A stretch of DNA of 26,150 nt from Oscillospiraceae bacterium (GTDB lineage: Bacteria > Bacillota > Clostridia > Oscillospirales > Oscillospiraceae): NCBI GenBank assembly GCA_904501855.1, contig CAJGCI010000010.1, forward strand, positions 1 to 26,150, in the 5' to 3' direction. The notes under the pieces are model-generated. The model had not been told where the DNA came from and ran no database searches. It saw nothing but the letters and a program-made list of their open reading frames with translations. The translations under genes and the position numbers were made by a program. Below, piece by piece: positions 1-6,362 of the stretch (its first letter is position 1; every line of letters begins with the position of its first letter).

Positions 1-111
1 AGTGCTCAAACTTTTCGTTTCCCCTGCCTGAAGCATCAATGCGGAAAAAATTTGCAGAATGTCACGAGTAGTCGTGATTGGAACACCTCTCACAGGAGAA
101 AACGCTTTCTA

Positions 112-128
112 TATAATAATGATTATCT
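112..128. promoter_or_regulatory. Orphan Fur-like inverted repeat overlapping a TATAAT
   Basis: The 237 bases before the first assigned stop codon contain no gene I can support. Positions 116-126 read ATAAT-G-ATTAT. The wider 114-128 matches the 7-1-7 Fur core TGATAATnATTATCA at all but two positions, and it overlaps a TATAAT at 112-117 that has no good -35 box. A Shine-Dalgarno-like AGGAAGGAG at 151-159 is not followed by a start codon. A six-base inverted repeat, TCACGA-GTAG-TCGTGA, lies at 62-77. A frame open from the left edge stops at 69-71 and could be the tail of a gene outside the window. The Fur reading is an inference from pattern alone. Confidence 0.25.
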
Positions 129-186
129 ATCTGCCATAAAACCACAAAATAGCAGGAAGGAGATCAATTAAAGTACAATATATAGT

Positions 187-216
187 AAAAAGCTCCGAAT
201 CAGAGGATTCGGAGCT
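187..216 (-). terminator. Rho-independent terminator of the 238-573 gene
   Basis: A perfect 10-base stem (AGCTCCGAAT at 191-200 with its complement at 207-216) with a six-base loop is followed on the minus strand by five T at 191-187. It lies 21 bases past the stop codon of the minus-strand gene. Confidence 0.85.
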
Positions 217-237
217 TATATCTTTATTTCTTGAAGA

Positions 238-573
238 TCAGACCGGCCCTTCAAAGGTAATTACTACACCCTTCAGCAGGGGGATCTTGCCGGTAACTTT
301 ACCAGAGGCATCCACATCCATAACTGCATCCAGAGTACCATTACCCATTTTACCTTCCAGATATGCATTATAGTGTGCGCTTCCGTCTGGATTTCTCACA
401 CCATGTGCTTTGGGATCAAACGGATAAACCAGCCATTTCAGCATTTTAAGTCTTGCCTCGCCAACCATTGTGCAAGTGCCATCCTCGGCCCAGTCACAAT
501 CGGCAACGAACATTCCGTCATGGGTACCCATAAATTGAGCTTTTACCTTATACTCAATATGTTCTACGGCCAT
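238..573 (-). CDS. Small protein of unknown function, paralog A of a three-member family (111 aa)
   Basis: I do not recognise this family. The start is set at ATG 573 because AAAAGGAGAG lies 7 bases upstream. The frame stays open another 52 codons, but that stretch contains the gene's own promoter. The protein has no signal peptide, membrane segment or conserved cysteine pattern. It alternates short hydrophobic and polar runs, which suggests a mostly beta-strand soluble domain. It shares with the genes at 1608-1931 and 2079-2456 the start MA[VI], FMG at residues 14-16, a YP pair (50-51), YNA (68-70), GNGTLDA (77-83) and a closing ITFEG (105-109). It is a single-gene transcript with its own promoter and terminator, divergent from rpsT. 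Function unknown; confidence is high that it is a real gene. Confidence 0.85.
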   Translation of the reverse strand: MAVEHIEYKVKAQFMGTHDGMFVADCDWAEDGTCTMVGEARLKMLKWLVYPFDPKAHGVRNPDGSAHYNAYLEGKMGNGTLDAVMDVDASGKVTGKIPLLKGVVITFEGPV

Positions 574-637
574 AACAATCTCTCCTTTTCCTATACTGTA
601 GTTTGTTTTGACATAAAACCCACTACTTTGCCCTATG

Positions 638-666
638 ATTTTATATCTATTGCACAACAACGTCAA
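638..666 (-). promoter_or_regulatory. SigA-type promoter of paralog A
   Basis: On the minus strand TTGACG (666-661), a 17-base spacer and TAAAAT (643-638) lie about 65 bases upstream of the chosen start. The match is near consensus and lies inside the longer open frame, which supports the short start. Confidence 0.75.
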
Positions 667-746
667 CGGATTATAACAATATTTCAGTTTTTTTAAGTTT
701 TCTTTGTTCCTTGTTTCCTCTTTGCTCATTTTCGATGAAATAATGC

Positions 747-775
747 TTGCTTTTTCGTCTGCAACATGTTAAAAT
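747..775 (+). promoter_or_regulatory. Promoter of rpsT
   Basis: TTGCTT (747-752), a 17-base spacer and TAAAAT (770-775). Transcription would begin near 782, giving a leader of about 43 bases. Confidence 0.7.
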
Positions 776-824
776 CTATTTCCGCTAGTAAATAGAAACC
801 CATAGGAGGAGGTGGCAAAGACTT

Positions 825-1088
825 ATGCCAAATATCAAATCAGCGAAAAAGAGAGATGCAAAATCCAAAGCACAGAGATTGAAAAACCGCGCAGAGAGAA
901 CTCAGTTGCGAACTGCACTTAAAAAGTTTGATGTTGCAGTTGCTGAAGGCAATAAAGATGCAGCCGTCGAGTCCTACAAGAGTGCAGTCAAAACCGTTGA
1001 CAAGGCCTCTGGTAAGGGTTTAATTCATAAAAACAACGCAGCGCATAAAAAGTCTGCTTTAACGAAAAAGCTGAACGAAATGGCTTAA
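825..1088 (+). CDS. rpsT: 30S ribosomal protein S20
   Basis: S20 binds the 5' and 3' minor domains of 16S rRNA during assembly of the small subunit. The 87-residue product has the family's normal length and its typical N-terminus (MPNIKSAKKR), followed by a lysine/arginine-rich three-helix pattern with few aromatic residues. A strong AGGAGG at 804-809 lies in a purine run upstream of ATG 825. The gene is single-cistron, with its own promoter at 747-775 and a terminator starting 10 bases after the stop. Its neighbours are a translation gene (initiator tRNA) and the unknown small-protein family, not the usual holA or lepA, so context adds little. Identification is by sequence recognition of a short, well-conserved family. 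Confidence 0.97.
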   Translation: MPNIKSAKKRDAKSKAQRLKNRAERTQLRTALKKFDVAVAEGNKDAAVESYKSAVKTVDKASGKGLIHKNNAAHKKSALTKKLNEMA

Positions 1089-1098
1089 TCGTGCAAAT

Positions 1099-1134
1099 CC
1101 GGAACGTGCTTTGATCTCGTTCCGGTTTTATTTT
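1099..1134 (+). terminator. Terminator of rpsT
   Basis: An eight-base stem CCGGAACG (1099-1106) pairs with CGTTCCGG (1118-1125), with an 11-base loop. The T-rich tail TTTTATTTT follows at 1126-1134. Confidence 0.85.
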
Positions 1135-1151
1135 GGACATCTGATCGAGTA

Positions 1152-1180
1152 TTGACAAACCCCATATAGAATGTTATAGT
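1152..1180 (+). promoter_or_regulatory. Promoter of initiator tRNA gene
   Basis: A consensus TTGACA (1152-1157), a 17-base spacer and TATAGT (1175-1180) lie 26 bases before the mature tRNA 5' end, as expected for a strong stable-RNA promoter. Confidence 0.85.
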
Positions 1181-1206
1181 ATTCAAGCGCTGAAAGCGCA
1201 CTATAT

Positions 1207-1283
<77 letters not shown>

Positions 1284-1285
1284 CT

Positions 1286-1320
1286 AAACCGTCTATTTCT
1301 CTCGAAGTAGACGGTTTTTT
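1286..1320 (+). terminator. Terminator of the tRNA-fMet gene
   Basis: AAACCGTCTA (1286-1295) pairs perfectly with TAGACGGTTT (1308-1317). The T run covers 1315-1320. Confidence 0.9.
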
Positions 1321-1381
1321 CATTATTCTATTTAATAACTACCTCCAAATTCACAGGATTTCCAAATATTTCCAGTTTTTG

Positions 1382-1477
1382 TTATGCGGCCGCTTTTCTC
1401 CCGATCAAGCCAAAGGCCCTCTTCAACTCATTTGCGACGAACATGGGCTCCGTTATGTTTGGCAGGTCTCGCCATGT
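1382..1477 (-). pseudogene. Possible coding relic in the gap between tRNA-fMet and paralog B
   Basis: The 206 bases from 1321 to 1526 hold no intact gene. On the minus strand a 31-codon frame reads like a protein tail (…NELKRAFGLIGRK…, ending AAA and then TAA at 1384-1382). It has no ribosome site, and a TGA precedes it at 1480-1478. An eight-base inverted repeat, GAACATGG (1439-1446) and CCATGTTC (1472-1479), brackets its first half. It may be the end of a decayed gene or mobile element, or chance. I could not name a parent family. Confidence 0.2.
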
Positions 1478-1526
1478 TCAAAAACCCACCCATTATGCAA
1501 TGCCATCGGTTTATTTTTATTACTTG

Positions 1527-1555
1527 TTGACTGTCATGTACCCCATTGCTAAAAT
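1527..1555 (+). promoter_or_regulatory. Promoter of paralog B
   Basis: TTGACT (1527-1532), a 17-base spacer and TAAAAT (1550-1555). A six-base stem TGCCCG (1569-1574) / CGGGCA (1584-1589) follows in the predicted leader, ending 3 bases before the ribosome-binding run. Confidence 0.75.
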
Positions 1556-1607
1556 ATAGGCAAGGTTATGCCCGTACATATTTCGGGCAGAGAAAGGGGG
1601 ACATTCC

Positions 1608-1931
1608 ATGGCAATTAAACATTTTGAACATCCTTGCACCGTACACTTTATGGGCTCTCATCCCGGCACCTTCAACATCGACCGCGATGACGAAGCCATG
1701 ACCATCAAGGGCGAAGCGATCGTAAAGATCATCAAGAACATCCATTATCCGTTCGAGACCGGCACGTATGAGCCGCATGAGGACGGCAGTGTCCACTACA
1801 ACGCCAAGCTGAAGAGCGCCTTCGGCAACGGCACTCTGGACGCCGACTTCGACATCGACAAGGACGGCAACATCTCCGGAGGCGCCAAAGGCATCCTGAC
1901 CTGGGACGGCAAAGCCGAGAACTGGATCTAA
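1608..1931 (+). CDS. Small protein of unknown function, paralog B (107 aa)
   Basis: The start ATG 1608 has AAAGGGGG 7 bases upstream. The 107-residue acidic, soluble protein has no signal or membrane segment. It aligns with the products at 238-573 and 2079-2456: FMG at residues 14-16, a YP pair (47-48), YNA (64-66), GNGTLDAD (73-80) and LTWDG (97-101). It ends with WI and has tandem stops (TAA, then TAG twice). Its codons favour C at the third position more than paralog C does, so the copies are old or have different histories rather than being a recent duplication. No terminator is evident, so reading into paralog C, whose own promoter starts 46 bases after the stop, is possible. Function unknown. 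Confidence 0.85.
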   Translation: MAIKHFEHPCTVHFMGSHPGTFNIDRDDEAMTIKGEAIVKIIKNIHYPFETGTYEPHEDGSVHYNAKLKSAFGNGTLDADFDIDKDGNISGGAKGILTWDGKAENWI

Positions 1932-1977
1932 TAGTAGTTCTCTTTCCCGTTGAATCATTCGTTGTTGTCCGTCTGAT

Positions 1978-2006
1978 TTGACGGGCTACAAAAACCATGC
2001 TAGAAT
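1978..2006 (+). promoter_or_regulatory. Extended -10 promoter of paralog C
   Basis: TTGACG (1978-1983), a 17-base spacer ending TGC, and TAGAAT (2001-2006). The TGn before the -10 box makes it an extended -10 promoter. Confidence 0.75.
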
Positions 2007-2078
2007 GGTTAACACTAATTGTGGCAATTATTCTTATGCTTATCAAAGAAAAATGACTGTCTAATAAGGAGGTATATT

Positions 2079-2456
2079 ATGGCAATTCAGAAGATTTCTG
2101 CTGATGTTACATGCAAATTCATGGGGACTCGTCCCGGCAAGCTGGAAGCAGAATACAACACCGAGACTGGTGAACTCACCGGCCACGCTGACATCAAAAT
2201 GTTAAAATGGTTCGTTTATCCTCTGAAAAACGGAACTTTCATCACAGAGGAATCCGGTGGTTCCTATGCAATGTATAACTATGTTGCTGGTTCCAAACAT
2301 GCTTCTGCAGATCTGCAGGGTCAGATGGGCAACGGCGCACTTCATGCTGACATCTGGGAAAATCCCGATGGTAAGCTCATTGGCGGCGTAACCATTGGCA
2401 AGAAGGGCAAACAGCTGATTACTTGGGAAGGAACCGGCAAGCTCGTTCAGGACTAA
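2079..2456 (+). CDS. Small protein of unknown function, paralog C (125 aa)
   Basis: The start is ATG 2079, with AAGGAGG at 2066-2072. The frame is open 20 codons further upstream, but that part has no ribosome site and lies next to the promoter. The product is the longest of the three paralogs. It shares FMG (14-16), KMLKW before the YP pair (47-48), YNY (66-68), MGNGALHAD (83-91) and ITWEG (114-118). An insertion of about ten residues (GSKHASADLQ region, 71-80) between the YN and GNG motifs explains the extra length. No signal peptide, membrane helix or catalytic signature is visible. The gene has its own promoter and a very strong terminator. Function unknown. Confidence 0.87.
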   Translation: MAIQKISADVTCKFMGTRPGKLEAEYNTETGELTGHADIKMLKWFVYPLKNGTFITEESGGSYAMYNYVAGSKHASADLQGQMGNGALHADIWENPDGKLIGGVTIGKKGKQLITWEGTGKLVQD

Positions 2457-2485
2457 TAGGCTCTTTATTAATTATCGCTATAGTC

Positions 2486-2526
2486 AGAACTGTTGCATCA
2501 ATGTCTGATGCAACAGTTCTTTTTTT
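2486..2526 (+). terminator. Terminator of paralog C
   Basis: A perfect 15-base stem (2486-2500 with 2506-2520), loop ATGTC, and seven T at 2520-2526. It is one of the strongest terminators in the window. Confidence 0.95.
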
Positions 2527-2622
2527 ACCCAAAAAGTGTTTCCTGTCCCATTTGCTTGTATTTATCTGGGCTTGCTTCCATTTCTGCAATTTAGTGCAGC
2601 CCTAGCATCCCTTCGGTTCTCG

Positions 2623-2651
2623 TTGTTTTTCCATATCAAATTTGATATAAT
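2623..2651 (+). promoter_or_regulatory. Promoter of gcvT with overlapping palindromic operator
   Basis: TTGTTT (2623-2628), a 17-base spacer and TATAAT (2646-2651). The perfect 16-base palindrome ATATCAAATTTGATAT (2633-2648) covers most of the spacer and the first half of the -10 box, a position where a bound dimeric repressor would block polymerase. The regulator is unknown. Confidence 0.7.
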
Positions 2652-2657
2652 TTCCTT

Positions 2658-2784
2658 GCGAGACATTCCCCATTTTATTACGTTCGGAGTGCACTTCTTT
2701 TGCCTTCGAACTCGTCATTCAACAGGGCAGGGGAGGGGCACGACCCTCTCACGTTTCGAAGACGCACTTCAGAAAGGAAACACT
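2658..2784 (+). promoter_or_regulatory. Long foldable 5' leader of gcvT
   Basis: About 127 bases separate the predicted transcription start from ATG 2785. GTTCGGAG (2682-2689) can pair with CTTCGAAC (2704-2711) with one G-U. The same bases 2704-2710 can pair instead with TTCGAAG (2755-2761), enclosing a 7-base hairpin at 2731-2737/2744-2750. The two folds exclude each other, which is how a riboswitch or attenuator would look. I see no match to the glycine or tetrahydrofolate riboswitch consensus, so this stays a candidate. Confidence 0.35.
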
Positions 2785-3888
2785 ATGGAATTAAAGACAC
2801 CACTTTATGACAATCATGTTGCGCTGGGCGCAAAAATGGTCCCCTTTGCCGGATACTCCATGCCTGTTCAGTATCCCTCCGGCGTGATTGCAGAACACAT
2901 GGCCGTCCGCACCGCATGCGGACTGTTTGACGTTTCTCACATGGGTGAAATCACCTGCAAAGGAACCGATGCTCTGAAAAACCTGAACCACATGCTGACC
3001 AACAAGTTTGATAACATGAGTGACGGCAGAGCCCGCTACAGCCCCATGTGCAATGATCAGGGCGGCGTAATCGATGACCTGATAGTATATAAGAAGGCAG
3101 ACAATGATTATCTGATTGTCGTGAACGCTTCCAACCGCAATAAGGACTTTGCCTGGATTGCTGATCATGTTTTTGGTGACTGCGTGGTAGAAGATATTTC
3201 CGATTCTGTTGGACAGATCGCTTTGCAGGGACCGAAGGCTGAAGAGATCCTTTCTAAAATCGTAAAAGAAGAAGAGATCCCGGTGAAAAACTACACCGCT
3301 GTCTTTGATGCTGATGTGCAGGGCTACAAGTGCATTGTTTCCCGCACCGGCTATACCGGAGAAGACGGTTTTGAGCTTTATTGCGATGCCGGCGATGCTG
3401 CCGCAATTTGGGATCTTCTCCTGGCAACCGGCAAGGACGAGGGCCTGATTCCCTGCGGTCTGGGCGCCAGAGATACCCTTCGTATGGAAGCTGCCATGCC
3501 TCTGTACGGCCACGAGATGGACGATACTGTAACTCCGCTTGAGACCGGGCTCGGCTTTGCCGTGAAACTGGACAAAGAAGAGTTCATTGGTAAAGACGGA
3601 ATGATGGGAGAGCCCCAGAGAACACGCATCGGCCTGAAGGTAACGGGCCGTGGGATCATCCGCGAGGCGCAGCCCGTGTTCAAGGACGGCAATCAGATCG
3701 GCAACACCACTTCCGGCACTCACTGCCCGTTCATGGGTTATCCCGTTGCCATGGCACTGGTACAGGCAGGGGTCGTTGATGTCGGCGACTCTGTCAGCGT
3801 CGATGTCCGTGGCAGAATGGTAGAAGCAGAAGTTGTTCCTCTGCCGTTCTACAAAAAAGGAATGCCGCAGCCGGAAAAGACCAAATAA
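2785..3888 (+). CDS. gcvT: Glycine cleavage system T protein (aminomethyltransferase)
   Basis: GcvT takes the aminomethyl group from the lipoyl arm of H protein, transfers the methylene to tetrahydrofolate and releases ammonia. The start ATG 2785 follows AGAAAGGA at 2771-2778. The frame is open upstream to 2536, but that part is the promoter and leader. The 367-residue product has the usual length. It begins with the substrate-proximal block (FAGYSMPVQY at 21-30, GLFDVSHMGEI at 46-56), carries the folate-site aspartates in GGVIDDLIVY (Asp97/Asp98), and has the C-terminal barrel motif (VRGRMVEAEVV) near the end. No gcvH, gcvPA or gcvPB is next to it, so the partner proteins must be elsewhere or absent. 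Confidence in the family is high; membership of a working glycine cleavage complex is inferred. Confidence 0.93.
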   Translation: MELKTPLYDNHVALGAKMVPFAGYSMPVQYPSGVIAEHMAVRTACGLFDVSHMGEITCKGTDALKNLNHMLTNKFDNMSDGRARYSPMCNDQGGVIDDLIVYKKADNDYLIVVNASNRNKDFAWIADHVFGDCVVEDISDSVGQIALQGPKAEEILSKIVKEEEIPVKNYTAVFDADVQGYKCIVSRTGYTGEDGFELYCDAGDAAAIWDLLLATGKDEGLIPCGLGARDTLRMEAAMPLYGHEMDDTVTPLETGLGFAVKLDKEEFIGKDGMMGEPQRTRIGLKVTGRGIIREAQPVFKDGNQIGNTTSGTHCPFMGYPVAMALVQAGVVDVGDSVSVDVRGRMVEAEVVPLPFYKKGMPQPEKTK

Positions 3889-3900
3889 TCTGACTATGAC

Positions 3901-3936
3901 AAAAAACAGGATCCCTTAATTGGGATCCTGTTTTTT
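3901..3936. terminator. Bidirectional terminator between gcvT and the UPF0210 gene
   Basis: AAAAAACAGGATCCC (3901-3915) pairs with its exact complement at 3922-3936 around loop TTAATT. It gives a T run on both strands. The UPF0210 stop codon (3937-3935) lies inside the stem edge. Confidence 0.93.
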
Positions 3937-5302
3937 AGTTCTTCAGACTGTTCATCGGTGCCGGAATGCGGCCTCCTCGATGAATAAAAGCTTCTGCACT
4001 GGCTGTTTTCACCGGCATGACCGGTGCCTCTCCAAACAGACCGCCTATGGTAACGGTGTCTCCGACGCCCTTTCCGGGAGCTGGAATTACCCGGACCGCT
4101 GTTGTTTTGTTGTTGATCATTCCGATGGCTGCTTCATCCGCAATAATTGCGGCAATGGTCTCCGAGGAAGTGTCTCCCGGTACGGCGATCATATCAAGAC
4201 CAACGGAACATACACAAGTCATGGCCTCCAGTTTCTCCAGACTGAGCACTCCTGCTCTGGCCGCCGCGATCATGCCTTCATCCTCCGAGACCGGGATAAA
4301 TGCGCCGGACAGGCCGCCTACCTGGCTGGACGCCATGACGCCGCCTTTTTTAACCGCATCATTCAGCAGTGCAAGCGCTGCGGTAGTTCCCGGACCGCCA
4401 CAGGTCTCGATTCCCATTTCCTCCAGAATCCGTGCGACGGAATCTCCTTTTGCCGGTGTGGGAGCCAGAGACAGGTCAACGATACCGAAAGTCGTATTGA
4501 GTCTGCTGGAGGCTTCCCTGGCCACTAACTGTCCCATCCGGGTGACTTTAAATGCTGTTTTCTTGATAGTTTCTGCGACCTCATCAAACGGTTTTCCCTT
4601 GCACTCCTGCAACGCATGGTATACGACGCCCGGTCCGGAAACCCCGACGTTAATCACTGTTTCCGGCTCACCAACACCGTGAAACGCTCCTGCCATAAAG
4701 GGATTGTCTTCTACCGCGTTGCAGAAAACAACCAGCTTGGAACATCCGATGGCGTCTTCTTTTTCTGTCCGAAGGGCAAGCTCCTTGATGCACTGTCCCA
4801 TCTGGCGGACCGCATCCATATTAATCCCGGCACGGGTAGATCCGACATTGACGCTGGAACAAACTCTTTCCGTTCCTGCCAGGGCGTTCGGGATTGACTG
4901 GATCAGCCGTCGGTCGCTTTCGGTAAATCCTTTCTGAACCAGGGCGGAGTATCCACCGATATAGTTTACTCCGATTTCCTTTGCCGCACGATCCATGCTC
5001 TGTGCAAGGACTTCATATTCTTCGCTCTTGCAGCTGGCCGCCACGATGGAGATCGGGGTAACGGATATGCGTTTATTTACAATGGGGATTCCAAATTCCC
5101 GTTCGATCTCCTCGCCGGTCTTTACCAGGTTCTCCGCTTTTCTGCAGATCTTTTCATATATCTTGTTTCCACAGACCGTTATCTCTTCGCTGGCACAGTC
5201 CTGAAGATTGATCCCCATGGTGATCGTCCGAACATCAAGATGCTGCTGGTCGATCATATGGTTCGTCTGTGCGATCTCGTCTCTGTTCAATAAATAGCCC
5301 AT
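3935..5302 (-). CDS. PFL-family protein, UPF0210/DUF711-like (COG2848)
   Basis: This 455-residue protein matches the conserved family annotated as UPF0210 or PFL family in Firmicutes and archaea. Its biochemical role is unknown. The length is typical. Family-like glycine-rich stretches are visible in the second half (GGVMASSQVGGLSGAFIPVS, then IPAPGKGVGDTVTIGGLFGE). No signal peptide or membrane segment is seen. The start ATG 5302 follows a GAGGT about 6 bases upstream. It lies 9 bases after the ACT-domain gene on the same strand. This pairing is conserved in many genomes and suggests that the small ACT protein senses a ligand for, or binds, the large one. The stop overlaps the bidirectional terminator. 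The family call is by recognition; function is not claimed. Confidence 0.88.
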   Translation of the reverse strand: MGYLLNRDEIAQTNHMIDQQHLDVRTITMGINLQDCASEEITVCGNKIYEKICRKAENLVKTGEEIEREFGIPIVNKRISVTPISIVAASCKSEEYEVLAQSMDRAAKEIGVNYIGGYSALVQKGFTESDRRLIQSIPNALAGTERVCSSVNVGSTRAGINMDAVRQMGQCIKELALRTEKEDAIGCSKLVVFCNAVEDNPFMAGAFHGVGEPETVINVGVSGPGVVYHALQECKGKPFDEVAETIKKTAFKVTRMGQLVAREASSRLNTTFGIVDLSLAPTPAKGDSVARILEEMGIETCGGPGTTAALALLNDAVKKGGVMASSQVGGLSGAFIPVSEDEGMIAAARAGVLSLEKLEAMTCVCSVGLDMIAVPGDTSSETIAAIIADEAAIGMINNKTTAVRVIPAPGKGVGDTVTIGGLFGEAPVMPVKTASAEAFIHRGGRIPAPMNSLKN

Positions 5303-5311
5303 TGCCCGACC

Positions 5312-5581
5312 TCAAATCTTATGCATCGAATTGAAAATATCCTCTCTCTGGATTTGAATAGAGAGATTCTTTTCCGCTCCCTTTTCCTTCAGCAGTGCGG
5401 AAAGCGCGTCAAATGACAACTCGCAGTCGGTTGTGTCCACCAGCATAATCATAGCAAAGTATTCCTGCATCAGTGTCTGGCTGATATCCAAAATGTTGAT
5501 GCCGTTATCTGCCAGGATCCGGGTCACATATGCGATAATGCCCTTCTGATCCTTAGCAAATACAGAAACGATAGCTTTCAA
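5312..5581 (-). CDS. ACT domain protein, UPF0237 family
   Basis: The 89-residue product is one ACT domain. It opens with the beta strand KAIVSVFAKD, then KGIIAYVTRILADNGINILDI (first helix and second strand, where ligand-binding glycines occur in the family), followed by a second beta-alpha-beta half. ACT domains typically bind amino acids as dimers. The start codon is TTG at 5581, since no in-frame ATG precedes the first strand and AAAGGGTGAG lies just upstream. It is the first gene of a two-gene operon with the UPF0210 protein, 9 bases apart. The ligand is unknown. Confidence 0.9.
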   Translation of the reverse strand: MKAIVSVFAKDQKGIIAYVTRILADNGINILDISQTLMQEYFAMIMLVDTTDCELSFDALSALLKEKGAEKNLSIQIQREDIFNSMHKI

Positions 5582-5616
5582 ATAATCTCACCCTTTGTTT
5601 TTTGGTATTACAGAAC

Positions 5617-5644
5617 ATTATAAAGCACACCGATTCAAAAGCAA
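5617..5644 (-). promoter_or_regulatory. Promoter of the ACT/UPF0210 operon
   Basis: On the minus strand TTGCTT (5644-5639), a 16-base spacer and a consensus TATAAT (5622-5617). It is back to back with the LOG-gene promoter. Confidence 0.65.
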
Positions 5645-5650
5645 GCCGGA

Positions 5651-5679
5651 TTGACAATAATTACTCCCTGCACTAAAAT
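5651..5679 (+). promoter_or_regulatory. Promoter of the LOG-family gene
   Basis: A consensus TTGACA (5651-5656), a 17-base spacer and TAAAAT (5674-5679). The leader would be about 25 bases. Confidence 0.8.
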
Positions 5680-5711
5680 TCATTCAAACGGAAAGAAACA
5701 GAGGGTTTTCT

Positions 5712-6293
5712 ATGAATGTATGTGTCTACGGCGCATCCAGCGCCTCTCTGGCAGATATTTATTATATGGAAGCAGAGACGCTCGGCCGTCTGCTCGCTCA
5801 GCGGGGACACCGGTTGGTTTTCGGTGGTGGAAAGCACGGTCTCATGGGCTCCGTTGCATTAGGCGCCTGGCAGGAGAGGGGAGAGATCCTTGGTATCGCG
5901 CCGAAATTCTTCGATGAACCGGATGTGCTTTTCGAGCACTGCACGGATTTCCTTTATACTACGACCATGCGGGAACGAAAACAGCTGATGGAGGACCGCT
6001 CGGAAGCGGTCATCGTTCTTCCCGGCGGGATCGGAACTTACGAGGAATTTTTTGAGATTCTGACTTTGAAACAGCTGGGGCAGACTTCCCGGGCCATTGC
6101 GATTTTAAACACCAACCATTATTATGATCCCATGCTGGCCTTTCTTCAGAACACGGTAGACCAAAAGTTTATGTCCTCCAACTGTATGGATCTGTTCTTC
6201 ATCCACGATGATCCGAATCAGATCCTCGATTATATTGACCGCTATGTTCCTTCTACCGGCAATCTGGACCGCTTGGAAGACTATACAAAATAA
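5712..6293 (+). CDS. LOG-family (TIGR00730) nucleotide 5'-monophosphate phosphoribohydrolase
   Basis: Proteins of this Rossmann-fold family cleave the N-glycosidic bond of nucleoside monophosphates. Plant and some bacterial members act on cytokinin ribotides, while the housekeeping substrate in Firmicutes is often unclear. The 193-residue length is normal. The two diagnostic motifs are present: GGGKHGLMG at residues 38-46 and PGGIGTYEE at 104-112, with catalytic arginine and glutamate candidates Arg87 or Arg89 and Glu112. The start ATG 5712 has AGAGGG about 6 bases upstream. The gene stands alone between its own promoter and a bidirectional terminator. The family is certain; the substrate is not known. 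Confidence 0.92.
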   Translation: MNVCVYGASSASLADIYYMEAETLGRLLAQRGHRLVFGGGKHGLMGSVALGAWQERGEILGIAPKFFDEPDVLFEHCTDFLYTTTMRERKQLMEDRSEAVIVLPGGIGTYEEFFEILTLKQLGQTSRAIAILNTNHYYDPMLAFLQNTVDQKFMSSNCMDLFFIHDDPNQILDYIDRYVPSTGNLDRLEDYTK

Positions 6294-6307
6294 CAGGAAT
6301 ACACAAA

Positions 6308-6343
6308 AAAGGAAGCATTTCCGAAACGGGAAATGCTTCCTTT
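6308..6343. terminator. Bidirectional terminator between the LOG gene and asd
   Basis: AAAGGAAGCATTTCC (6308-6322) pairs with its exact complement at 6329-6343 around loop GAAACG. An A run sits on the left (6305-6310) and a short T run on the right, so it can end both the LOG transcript and the hom-lysC-asd operon. Confidence 0.88.
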
Positions 6344-6362
6344 ATGATTTTGCTTGGGAACT

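Noticed and set aside
574..729. 52-codon N-terminal extension of paralog A
   Set aside because: It contains the promoter at 638-666 and lacks a ribosome site, whereas ATG 573 has GGAGA at ideal spacing and aligns with both paralogs.
2658..2784. Glycine or tetrahydrofolate riboswitch before gcvT
   Set aside because: I looked for the conserved cores of both classes and found neither; only generic structure remains, so no class is named.
2791..3723. 310-codon open frame opposite gcvT
   Set aside because: It is antisense to a clear, full-length gcvT and has no family resemblance or ribosome site; it is a codon-bias shadow.
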